Below, in pieces: positions 1 through 7,142 of a DNA stretch of 64,000 bases (positions are counted from its first letter, which is position 1; each line of letters opens with the position of its first letter). The notes beneath the pieces are model-generated. The model saw only the letters and a program-made list of their open reading frames with translations. It was not told the DNA's origin and ran no database searches. The position numbers and the translations under genes are program-made. The stretch is from an uncultured Porphyromonadaceae bacterium (lineage in GTDB: Bacteria; Bacteroidota; Bacteroidia; Bacteroidales; Muribaculaceae), in contig CAMWMD010000002.1 in assembly GCA_947175265.1 (NCBI GenBank), positions 1 through 64,000 of the forward strand, read 5' to 3'.

Positions 1-107
1 TCCGGAAGATTGTGGTTGTGGCAGATGACATCATGCCATATACTGATGACAATGGTATATACTTTACCGGATTATTTGATTTTCTTTTGAAAGACGAATG
101 GCAGTGA
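1..107 (+). CDS. 3' end of an unidentified protein (partial)
   Basis: Frame 3 is open from the left edge to TGA at 105-107 and gives about 34 residues with ordinary protein composition (a Val-rich strand, then VADDIMPYTDDNG, then a Phe/Leu-rich helix ending DEWQ). The other forward frames hit stops early. I do not recognise the family from this fragment. The gene begins outside the window. Confidence 0.5.
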   Translation, partial: RKIVVVADDIMPYTDDNGIYFTGLFDFLLKDEWQ

Positions 108-129
108 GAAATTTTATGACAATATTCCT

Positions 130-155
130 TTTTTACTGTAAATTTACAGTAAAAA
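130..155. repeat. 26-bp perfect palindrome
   Basis: The half-site TTTTTACTGTAAA (130-142) is followed immediately by its exact reverse complement (143-155). It lies 23 bp after the stop of the partial gene. With A/T runs on both sides it could be a bidirectional terminator or the operator of a dimeric regulator. Confidence 0.6.
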
Positions 156-290
156 TGGAATTGCCCTTTATTGAATGTTGCGGATCTACAGGGATTGAGT
201 CATATAAAGATAAATGGACATATCCTTACCGGCATTGGTCATTTAAACCAAGTAATTATTGTCGCGATTATTCACAGGCAAAGCCATAAA

Positions 291-346
291 AAAACGCTCA
301 ATTAACCTACATCTAAACGTAGCCTTTCGGTTAATGAAGCGCTTTT
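291..346. terminator. Hairpin, probable terminator
   Basis: An inverted repeat pairs AAAACGCTCAATTAACC (291-307) imperfectly with GGTTAATGAAGCGCTTTT (329-346). The inner loop also holds a CTAC/GTAG pair. T- and A-runs flank the arms. It would end transcripts coming from the left edge. Confidence 0.5.
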
Positions 347-372
347 CAAATGCAAAATTGAGATTTTTTTTA

Positions 373-405
373 ATTAGACAAATTTTTCATCAAAAATTGT
401 CTAAT
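373..405. repeat. AT-rich inverted repeat
   Basis: ATTAGACAAATTTTT (373-387) pairs with AAAAATTGTCTAAT (392-405), with one extra A in the left arm and a 4-base loop. It lies in an AT-rich gene-free stretch (350-520) where I see no coding sequence. Confidence 0.55.
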
Positions 406-556
406 TTTCATTGAAATTTTTATAAAAGGTCAAAAAATTAGTAATTTTTATTTGGTTTCCGGTAAGAACACGTCTATAATTGAGAAAAGGAAGAAATTAA
501 GGGGAAATTTTCCGGGGTATATTGGGGAAAAATGGGGGAAAGTTATTTTCTTTGCG

Positions 557-905
557 GAAAGACTCACGCCGACGGGTTTCGAGAGAGGAAACGTGGTGGG
601 AGTTTAATTAATGTAAAAGGCATATACTCGCGCTTTATTCTTGCTTACAGAAAACCGACCAGTTTTTATTTGCAACCAAGAATAATGCTAAAGTAGATGC
701 TCACGGGTATGTTTATACCTATCCGGCTCATTCTGTGCCTTCATTGGCATGGAGTGGGTTTGGGATGGTTATATACCGGCGTGAGTTTCTCGAAAAGCAT
801 ATTTGGTTGCAAAGGGCCTTGGCCGGTGCCTCTGTCAGTGAATATGCGAAGTGCAGACTCTCACGCTTGAACTGAATACCATTCTTTAATAGAGTGGTAT
901 TCAGC
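557..905 (+). ncRNA. Structured RNA, copy A (family not recognised)
   Basis: This copy shares long identical blocks with 2249-2490, for example the 5' hairpin at 562-603 and the segment around 705-760. The 5' hairpin pairs ACTC (562-565) with GAGT (600-603) and has an inner GTTTC/GAAAC stem. A central domain has P1 CTCACG (700-705) with CGTGAG (780-785), GGTAT/ATACC and TGCC/GGCA hairpins inside it, and an outer stem TTTGCAACCAA (669-679) with TTGGTTGCAAA (803-813). A final 13-bp hairpin (873-885 with 891-903) may end it. The -7 box is degenerate (TTTCTTTG, 547-554), so this copy may be weakly expressed. No open reading frame is conserved between the copies. The exact 3' end is uncertain. Confidence 0.6.
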
Positions 906-1210
906 GTTAATATTGACATAAGCAGAGTTATTTGTTCCCAAATAGTTCCCATTTTCTGACTGGTAGTTTTACCCTTACATTCCAATATATCGCACCGCTT
1001 ACTTTAGTATTGCCAGTATCAATTTTTCATAAAAAGAGCACGGACGTGGAAGCCGACACTTGTGGAAGCTATAGCATTTGTGTCCTATTGGCTACGAGAA
1101 GTTGTTTTCATAAAATGACTTGAAAGATTACTCGGTGTATTAGACACTTAATCACAATCGCATAATTCAAATAATTACCAGTTGTTTACTCAAAAGTAAA
1201 ATATTATCCG

Positions 1211-1218
1211 TAACTTTG
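1211..1218 (+). promoter_or_regulatory. -7 box of the toxin-antitoxin operon
   Basis: TAACTTTG fits the Bacteroidetes TAnnTTTG -7 box exactly and lies 29 bp before the toxin ATG at 1248. A clear TTTG -33 element is missing; TTTA stands near the expected place. Confidence 0.6.
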
Positions 1219-1247
1219 CGTTTATAAAAGTAAGAAACATATTGAAC

Positions 1248-1718
1248 ATGAGCGAAGCAGAACTTATTCGACTAAACCAAGATAGGAAATGTACCCTCTA
1301 TACCATTCAGTTTTTGACTGAAGATGAGGCTTAATACGAGCGTTTCTACAACCGCTTCAAGGATGATGCAATCTTTAATGAAGACTTGATGCGCATCGCT
1401 GATTTGATTGATCGAATCGCCAATTTCGGCGCGTTTGAAAGATTGTTCCGTCCGGAAGGTAAAATGTCCGATAGGGTTGTGGCACTTCCGATTATTAAAT
1501 CGAAACTTCGCCTTTATTGTCTTCGCTTATCCGACAGTATCCTGATACTTGGTAATGGTGGAATTAAAAACACTCGCACTTATGATGAGAATGATGAATT
1601 ACGTGGATATGTTGTAACTCTACAAAATTTTGACAAGCTTATAAAGCAAGGAGAACGAGACGGAACCATCACCATTACCGAGAACACAATAGAAACAGAC
1701 AAAACCTTTGATATATGA
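1248..1718 (+). pseudogene. RelE/HigB-like toxin gene broken by a stop codon
   Basis: Reading from ATG 1248 gives MSEAELIRLNQDRKCTLYTI and onward, then TAA at 1332-1334, and continues in the same frame without further stops to 1718. The part after the stop (from 1389, LMRIADLIDRIANFGAFERL) includes the VALPIIKSKLRLYCLRL and ILILGNGG segments seen in small ribonuclease-like toxins of host-inhibition modules. The full frame would be about 156 aa, a usual length for these. A downstream ATG at 1386 could give a 110-aa remnant. Its stop overlaps the antitoxin ATG by 4 bp. The stop codon suggests an inactive toxin; family assignment is by resemblance only. Confidence 0.65.
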
Positions 1719-1981
1719 AAACAGCATACGACAGATACGATGCCATAGTACGGGCAATACCTTCACATATTAAGGCAGAGGGGGATTTGGAATTTGCAAT
1801 ATCCACCCGCATATATGACCTTATGACGCAAAAAGGTCTGTCAAAGTCTGAGTTTGCAAGAGCTGTCGGCAAGCGGCCATGTGAAATAACCAAGTGGCTA
1901 AGTGGACAACACAACTTTACACTTTCAACTCTAGCTATGCTATCCTCATTCTTCGGTCAGCCTATTATAACGGTTGGATGA
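1715..1981 (+). CDS. Xre-type HTH antitoxin
   Basis: This 88-aa protein carries a helix-turn-helix in its C-terminal half: the segment with GLSKSEFARAVGKRP is the first helix and turn, and CEITKWLSGQHNFTLSTL the recognition region. It overlaps the broken toxin gene by ATGA, the usual layout of reverse-order (toxin first, HigBA-like) modules. Known antitoxins of this type bind the toxin and repress their shared promoter, here probably the -7 box at 1211. The frame is intact, so it may persist as a lone repressor after loss of the toxin. Confidence 0.75.
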   Translation: MKTAYDRYDAIVRAIPSHIKAEGDLEFAISTRIYDLMTQKGLSKSEFARAVGKRPCEITKWLSGQHNFTLSTLAMLSSFFGQPIITVG

Positions 1982-2221
1982 ATAGAGAACCAGTAGAATG
2001 ATGTTAAGTAATCAAATTTTATAAAAGTTACAAATACCGACTTGCACCGGAAGGTGAAGTCCTTGAGAATCGCCAATACGTTCATATTCTTAACGCTTTT
2101 ATAATGAACGTTTTGGTGATTCATTTGTGTCTGATAAATTGAGATCTTAACATAATTTTCAACACCTTCAGTAATTTTTGCCGAATCATTGTTACATATA
2201 AACTATTATTTTTTGGAGTGT

Positions 2222-2256
2222 TTTGGGGGTAAAATGGAGGAAAGTTATTAACTTTG
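2222..2256 (+). promoter_or_regulatory. Promoter of structured RNA copy B
   Basis: TTTG at 2222-2225 and a perfect TAACTTTG -7 box at 2249-2256 are separated by 23 bp, slightly longer than the usual 19-21. A start near 2263 would place the first base just before the conserved 5' hairpin. Confidence 0.65.
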
Positions 2257-2262
2257 CGGAAA

Positions 2263-2568
2263 GACTCACACCGACGGGTTTCGAGAGAGGAAACGTGGTG
2301 GGAGTTTAATTAATGTAAAAGGCGTTTACTCGCGTATTCTTGTCGGACAAAAACCTGGCAGTTTAAGAACGACAGTCAAGAATATTGCAAAGTGGGCGCC
2401 CACGGGTATGTTTATACCTATCCGGCTCATTCTGTGCCTTAACAGGCATGGAGTGGGTGTGGGGTATCTGCATAGGCGTGGGTCATCTACTTGTTATTCT
2501 ACTGTCATGGTTCTTGCCAGGTACCTTGTCCGAAGGATAGCAATAGTACAGATACCCACCCTTTTTTT
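2263..2568 (+). ncRNA. Structured RNA, copy B (family not recognised)
   Basis: Elements in order: a 5' hairpin (ACTC 2264-2267 with GAGT 2302-2305, CACC/GGTG and GTTTC/GAAAC inside); TATTCTTG (2335-2342) with CAAGAATA (2377-2384); a long outer stem made of CCTGGC (2354-2359)/GCCAGG (2516-2521), AAGAAC (2365-2370)/GTTCTT (2510-2515) and ACAGT (2372-2376)/ACTGT (2501-2505); P1 CCCACG (2399-2404)/CGTGGG (2477-2482); hairpins GGTAT/ATACC and TGCC/GGCA; then GGGTATCTG (2462-2470)/CAGATACCC (2549-2557) followed by T7 (2562-2568), which looks like a terminator. P1 and the outer stem differ in sequence from copy A but keep their pairing. It lies between the antitoxin and mod and could act alone or as mod's leader. 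Confidence 0.65.
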
Positions 2569-2576
2569 ATTCACCC

Positions 2577-2650
2577 TGTCGCAGTGGGGTATTGGCGACA
2601 ATTTTGCTGAGCGACATCTAAAGCAGTCGCTCTTGCCATGAAAGCGACTG
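2577..2650 (+). promoter_or_regulatory. Alternative hairpins around the mod start codon
   Basis: Three GTCGC/GCGAC pairings lie in a row: TGTCGC (2577-2582) with GCGACA (2595-2600); AGCGAC (2610-2615) with GTCGCT (2626-2631); and CAGTCGCT (2624-2631) with AGCGACTG (2643-2650). The last two share a strand and exclude each other. The third, a perfect 8-bp stem, holds the mod ATG (2638-2640) in its 11-base loop. This would suit control of mod translation. Confidence 0.5.
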
Positions 2651-4533
2651 ACCGACACATACTGATTGACCGCATAAAGACTATCAAGGGACTTACAGAT
2701 GATGAACGTTCTGCTCTTCTCGGACTATTGCGCGAACATAAAACTTACGGACTTGTATGGGAAGATAAACCGGAAGCCGTGGAGGAACGTCTCCGCGAAG
2801 AGTTGCCGATTCTTCAGGAGGTGAAAGATCGGGCATTAATCTCCAAAAATCCCGATGCTCCCAACCATATACTTATAGAGGGTGATAACCTCGAAGCTCT
2901 CACTACGCTTGCCTATACACATGAAGGAAAGATTGACGTAATCTATATCGACCCACCTTACAATACAGGTAATAAAGACTTTATCTATAATGATTCATAC
3001 GTAGATTCAGAAGACAGTTACCGACATTCAAAGTGGCTGTCGTTTATGTCGCGTCGCCTGAAAATTGCCAAGAAATTACTCTCCGATCGAGGGGTCATCT
3101 TTATTTCCATTGATGATAATGAATTACACGCTTTAAAAATCTTGCTTGACGATAAAGAGAGAGGCCTTTTTGGAGTGAATAATTTTGTTTGTCAATTTAT
3201 TTGGCAGCAGGGGAAAAAAAGCTCTGGGAATCTCGTTGGTGTAAATCAAGAGTATATTCTTTGCTATGCAAAAAACCGATCTCTTATAGACAAACCTGAG
3301 ATGTCATGGAGAATCAGAAAACAAGGCTTAGAAAAGATTTATGCGAAGCATAGAGAATTAAGAAAAAAGTATGGTAAAGATAATGTTACAATACAATCCG
3401 AAATACGCAAGTTTTTTTCGTCATTACAAGAAAACGATCCAGCATACGGGTCAAAACATTATAACTATGTTGATGAAAGAGGTCTTTTCTTTGCTGACAA
3501 TTCATGTGCTCCTGATAGACCAGAAACACGATGTCATAAGCCTTTAATTCATCCGATTACACTCAAACCGACTGCTGTTCCAAGATTAGGATGGCGGTGG
3601 AAAGAAGAGACATTAGATAAGTTAGTTTCAGAAGGTCGTATTTATTTTGGAGAAACTGAAACTACTGTTCCCAAAATTAAGAAATACCTCAAAGATATGG
3701 AATTTGAAATGCCCTCTACAGTATTCTACAAAGATGGTAGAGGAGCATCAGCTGAACTTGATTCAATTTTAGGTGAGAAAAGATTTAATAATCCCAAAGA
3801 TCGTAATATCATTGCCAATTTACTCGGTTTCAGGGATAATATGTTAATTCTCGATTTCTTCGCCGGCTCAGGCACCACGCTTCATGCTGTGATGCAACTA
3901 AATGCTGAGGACGGTGGTAGGCGGCAATGTATTCTCTGCACAAATAACGAGAATAAGATTTGCGAAAATGTTACTTACGAGCGGAATAAACGGGTAATCA
4001 ATGGTTACACAAAACCTAATGGAGAGCATGTCGAGGGGCTGCATGATAACAACCTGAGATATTATAAGACCGACTTCATCAGCCGGACGCGCACAATGAA
4101 GAATATGCATAAGTTGGTGGCTCTTGCCACGGATATGCTCTGCATAAAGGAGAATCTATATACCGAACAAAAGCGGATGAACGGCGTGAGAACCCACAAG
4201 CAGATTTTCCGCTATTTCGACGACGGAAAGAAGCAGATGCTCATAATCTATCGCGAGGAATACATAGAGGAGATTGTTAGCATAATTGAGAAAATGGATA
4301 TTAAAAATCCGATGCGCGTTTATGTTTTCTCTCCGAGTGAAGACCCTGCGACACTGCTCTTTGAATCGGTTGAGGATAAGGTGAGGCTCACAGCACTCCC
4401 GGCAGCAATCTATAACGTCTATAGACGAATCCTCCCCAAGAAACGTGATAAAGTGATTTTTGTGGATAAGGACAAAGAAGATAATGACACTGAATCAATA
4501 GGGGGACTATTCGGGAAAGGGGGTGAGAAATGA
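2638..4533 (+). CDS. mod: Type III restriction-modification DNA methyltransferase (Mod)
   Basis: This 631-aa adenine methyltransferase belongs to the beta class, because the catalytic motif IDPPYNTGNKDF (DPPY at residues 105-108) comes before the S-adenosylmethionine site LDFFAGSGTT (FAGSGT at 408-413). Between them, about residues 180-390, lies the target-recognition domain; its DNA (about 3160-3840) is visibly richer in A/T than the gene's two ends, which suggests exchange of that domain. Mod modifies one strand of an asymmetric site and is also needed by Res for cutting. The stop overlaps the res start by 4 bp (ATGA), so the two are translated together. The ATG sits in a hairpin loop. Length is normal for the family. 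Confidence 0.92.
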   Translation: MKATDRHILIDRIKTIKGLTDDERSALLGLLREHKTYGLVWEDKPEAVEERLREELPILQEVKDRALISKNPDAPNHILIEGDNLEALTTLAYTHEGKIDVIYIDPPYNTGNKDFIYNDSYVDSEDSYRHSKWLSFMSRRLKIAKKLLSDRGVIFISIDDNELHALKILLDDKERGLFGVNNFVCQFIWQQGKKSSGNLVGVNQEYILCYAKNRSLIDKPEMSWRIRKQGLEKIYAKHRELRKKYGKDNVTIQSEIRKFFSSLQENDPAYGSKHYNYVDERGLFFADNSCAPDRPETRCHKPLIHPITLKPTAVPRLGWRWKEETLDKLVSEGRIYFGETETTVPKIKKYLKDMEFEMPSTVFYKDGRGASAELDSILGEKRFNNPKDRNIIANLLGFRDNMLILDFFAGSGTTLHAVMQLNAEDGGRRQCILCTNNENKICENVTYERNKRVINGYTKPNGEHVEGLHDNNLRYYKTDFISRTRTMKNMHKLVALATDMLCIKENLYTEQKRMNGVRTHKQIFRYFDDGKKQMLIIYREEYIEEIVSIIEKMDIKNPMRVYVFSPSEDPATLLFESVEDKVRLTALPAAIYNVYRRILPKKRDKVIFVDKDKEDNDTESIGGLFGKGGEK

Positions 4534-6911
4534 AAAATCTGAAATATCAGCAGGACGCAGTAAAAGAGTTGAGCGAAAAGACAGTCAAGGCACTCAATTC
4601 GGGAAGCAGCCGGAGGAAGATAGTGTTTCAGGCACCAACCGGAGCCGGAAAGACTGTCATGGCTTGTCAGGCACTCGCTTCAATCGTGGATGCATTGAAA
4701 GAGGATGGCGACAGCCGTTTTCAGGAATGTGCCTTTATATGGTTCGCTCCCCGCAAACTTCATCTGCAAAGTTATGCGAGTCTTAAAGGTGCATTTGGCG
4801 ACAGCAGAAAACTGACCCCTGTCATGTTTGACGAACTGGAACAGAGCGAGGGGATACGGGCCGGAGAGATACTGTTCGTCAACTGGGAAAGCGTCAACAA
4901 AGACAAGAACCTGATGGTGCGCGACGGTGAGAGTTCATCATCGCTTTATGAAATCACACGACGCACGCAGGAGGAGTTGGGTCTGCCGATTGTGGCAATA
5001 ATAGATGAGGAGCATCTGTTCTGGTCGAAGACAGCCGACAAGTCGGGACAGGTGCTCGACAGAATCAATCCGGCAGTGGAGATACGCATATCAGCGACAC
5101 CGAAAACTGCTGTGAGCGGCACTACTCAGAAAGTGCTTGTGGAGCGTAAGGATGTGATAGAGGCAGGGATGATCAAGAGGGAGGTGGTGTTGAATCCTGA
5201 CATAGACGTGGATGCAGCCAGCCCGCTTTCACTTGAAGAGCGATTGCTCAAGACTGCCCTCCATAAACGCCAACAGATTGCCGATGAATATGAGAGGAGA
5301 GGTATCGGCATCAAACCATTGCTGCTCATTCAGCTTCCCAACGATACGAATGAAAAAATGACGGAAGAGGATAATGAGGTGGCTGAAGTGGTCAAGGCTT
5401 ATCTGAAGGGTAACACTACCGAGGAGATAACCGTAGAGAACGGCAAGATGGCAATCTGGCTTGCCAACGAGAAGGAAAATTTGGCAGGATTGGAAGCTCC
5501 GGACAATATGGTGAAAGTGTTGCTGTTCAAGGAGGCGATAGCACTCGGATGGGATTGTCCGCGTGCTTCCGTATTGCTGATTTTCCGCAAACTGAGCAGC
5601 GACCAGTTTACTATCCAGACCGTAGGGCGTATACTCCGTATGCCCGAACAGAAACATTACAACAATGATCTTCTTGATGTGGGGTATGTATATACCGATA
5701 TAGCCAAGGATAAGATAAAGATTGTGGCAGCCGACCAGAGTTATCTTCTGAATCATACCATTACTGCCACCCGAAGGGAAGGATTGACGAATGTTTCCCT
5801 CCCTGCTGTCTATGCATCGCGCACTAATGATATGCGCAACTATCTCGGTCCCGATTTCAAGAAAACCTTATATAGGACGGCTGAGGAATTATTCAAGCTT
5901 CAGAAGGGTGGATCTCTGTTCTCAATTGAAGAACTTTCAAAAATGTCGGGAGATGAGGATGAAGAAGCAAGTTTGCCGGATTCAGAAGAGCTGATAATTG
6001 AGGAAAACAGGAGGAGAGCAGCTCAGACTCTGCGCCTCGATGTGAAGACGGTGAATGTGGAGATTCCTAAAGATGTGCATTTCCAGAATGAGGAACAGGT
6101 GTTGGAAGTGGAGCAGGCAAGATTTGCCAGGACAGCCAATGAGATCAACCGCGTATTCCTCGCTTATATCAGTGGAAAGGGGGGTAAGTTTGAATCCCGG
6201 CAGGGAGACAGGACAAACCGCATAGCCGGTTATCTGCTTTCGATGATTGAGGATTTCTTCAATATCTATGATACGGATGCAAAGAAGGTGGTGCTTTATC
6301 ATGAGAACCGCCCGGTGTTTGATCATCTTTTAGCCGTGGCACTCGAACGCTATCTGCGTCAGAGAGAGAACGCCCGCCCTTCGGCAAAACGTCTTTTGAC
6401 CGAATATCAATGGGAAGTGCCCGAGGAAAGGATGTATGATGCAGATTCCCATAAGGTAAAAAGAGAGGTAAAGAATCATGCTCTGGATCCTTTCGTGGAG
6501 TTCAAAGGTGCCTCATCGCCGGAAGAGAGATTTGTGGATTTTCTTGAAAGGCACAGCGAGAGGATAGACTGGTGGTATAAGAACGGCGACAAAGGGAAGA
6601 TGCATTATTCAATACCCTACAATGATGGCAATGAGGAGAGTCTTTTCTATCCCGATTTTGTGATAAGGATGAAGTCGGGGAAGGTCTATATCTTTGATAC
6701 AAAGACAAAGGAGAGTGATATTATGGCGCCTCAGAAGCATAACGCCCTGCGTGCTTATATTGAGGAGGAGCGCAAGAAAGGGAAAGATATTGAGGGGGGA
6801 ATAATAATAAATTCGCCGGAAGGGTCTGACGTGTGGCTATACTGCCCGCTGCGGATAGAAGACACCAAAGACCTGACCGGCTGGAGTATGTTTCTGAAAG
6901 ACAAAGAATGA
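4530..6911 (+). CDS. res: Type III restriction enzyme Res subunit (helicase-nuclease)
   Basis: The 793-aa protein has superfamily 2 helicase motifs in order: Walker A PTGAGKT (residues 36-42), DEEH (159-162), SATP (188-191) and a motif VI of the form QTVGRILRMPEQ. The C-terminus has a PD-(D/E)xK-type nuclease centre, YPDF (PD at 708-709) followed by FDTKTK (D-T-K at 723-725). In type III systems Res uses ATP for one-dimensional communication between two oppositely oriented sites and cuts near them together with Mod. All core motifs look intact. It is joined to mod by a 4-bp overlap and followed after 3 bp by the next gene, so it is the second member of a five-gene operon. Confidence 0.92.
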   Translation: MKNLKYQQDAVKELSEKTVKALNSGSSRRKIVFQAPTGAGKTVMACQALASIVDALKEDGDSRFQECAFIWFAPRKLHLQSYASLKGAFGDSRKLTPVMFDELEQSEGIRAGEILFVNWESVNKDKNLMVRDGESSSSLYEITRRTQEELGLPIVAIIDEEHLFWSKTADKSGQVLDRINPAVEIRISATPKTAVSGTTQKVLVERKDVIEAGMIKREVVLNPDIDVDAASPLSLEERLLKTALHKRQQIADEYERRGIGIKPLLLIQLPNDTNEKMTEEDNEVAEVVKAYLKGNTTEEITVENGKMAIWLANEKENLAGLEAPDNMVKVLLFKEAIALGWDCPRASVLLIFRKLSSDQFTIQTVGRILRMPEQKHYNNDLLDVGYVYTDIAKDKIKIVAADQSYLLNHTITATRREGLTNVSLPAVYASRTNDMRNYLGPDFKKTLYRTAEELFKLQKGGSLFSIEELSKMSGDEDEEASLPDSEELIIEENRRRAAQTLRLDVKTVNVEIPKDVHFQNEEQVLEVEQARFARTANEINRVFLAYISGKGGKFESRQGDRTNRIAGYLLSMIEDFFNIYDTDAKKVVLYHENRPVFDHLLAVALERYLRQRENARPSAKRLLTEYQWEVPEERMYDADSHKVKREVKNHALDPFVEFKGASSPEERFVDFLERHSERIDWWYKNGDKGKMHYSIPYNDGNEESLFYPDFVIRMKSGKVYIFDTKTKESDIMAPQKHNALRAYIEEERKKGKDIEGGIIINSPEGSDVWLYCPLRIEDTKDLTGWSMFLKDKE

Positions 6912-6914
6912 TCT

Positions 6915-7130
6915 ATGGCGAAGGGAATTGACAGTAAATTTGTTCATTACGGGATTCGGAGGGACGATCTTTCGATGATTGAGGCTATATGCGATGCCGA
7001 GGGTATTGACTTCGACTGGCTCAGCGAGGAGATACTCAAGACTTATCATGCCCGCCGGGTGGATGCCATTGAGATTGACGATGCCGCTACGGAGGAAATT
7101 CTGCGAGCAGCTATTGAGAAAATTGAATAA
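6915..7130 (+). CDS. 71-aa orphan in the defence operon
   Basis: I do not recognise this small acidic, helix-rich protein. It starts 3 bp after the res stop and ends 12 bp before the DndD-like gene, so it is certainly part of the operon. Its sequence shows a basic N-terminal part (KFVHYGIRRDD), a middle amphipathic helix with DFDWLSEEILKTYHARRVD, and a Glu/Ile-rich C-terminal helix. There are no cysteines forming a metal site and no membrane segment. It could be an adaptor, a DNA-binding accessory subunit or a small immunity-type partner. None of these is shown by the sequence. Confidence 0.75.
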   Translation: MAKGIDSKFVHYGIRRDDLSMIEAICDAEGIDFDWLSEEILKTYHARRVDAIEIDDAATEEILRAAIEKIE

Positions 7131-7142
7131 AACCCGGAAGCG

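Noticed and set aside
98..289. 63-codon frame after the partial gene
   Set aside because: It starts inside the end of the partial gene, runs across the 26-bp palindrome, and has an odd amino-acid composition; no start signal is seen.
538..660. Resemblance of GGAGGAAAGT and ACAGAAA pieces in the repeated RNA to RNase P RNA
   Set aside because: The rest of the RNase P core is missing and the strong pairings found do not fit the P1-P4 layout.
2408..2641. 77-codon frame inside structured RNA copy B
   Set aside because: It covers the RNA's paired regions and is not conserved in copy A, where base pairing is kept but frames are not.
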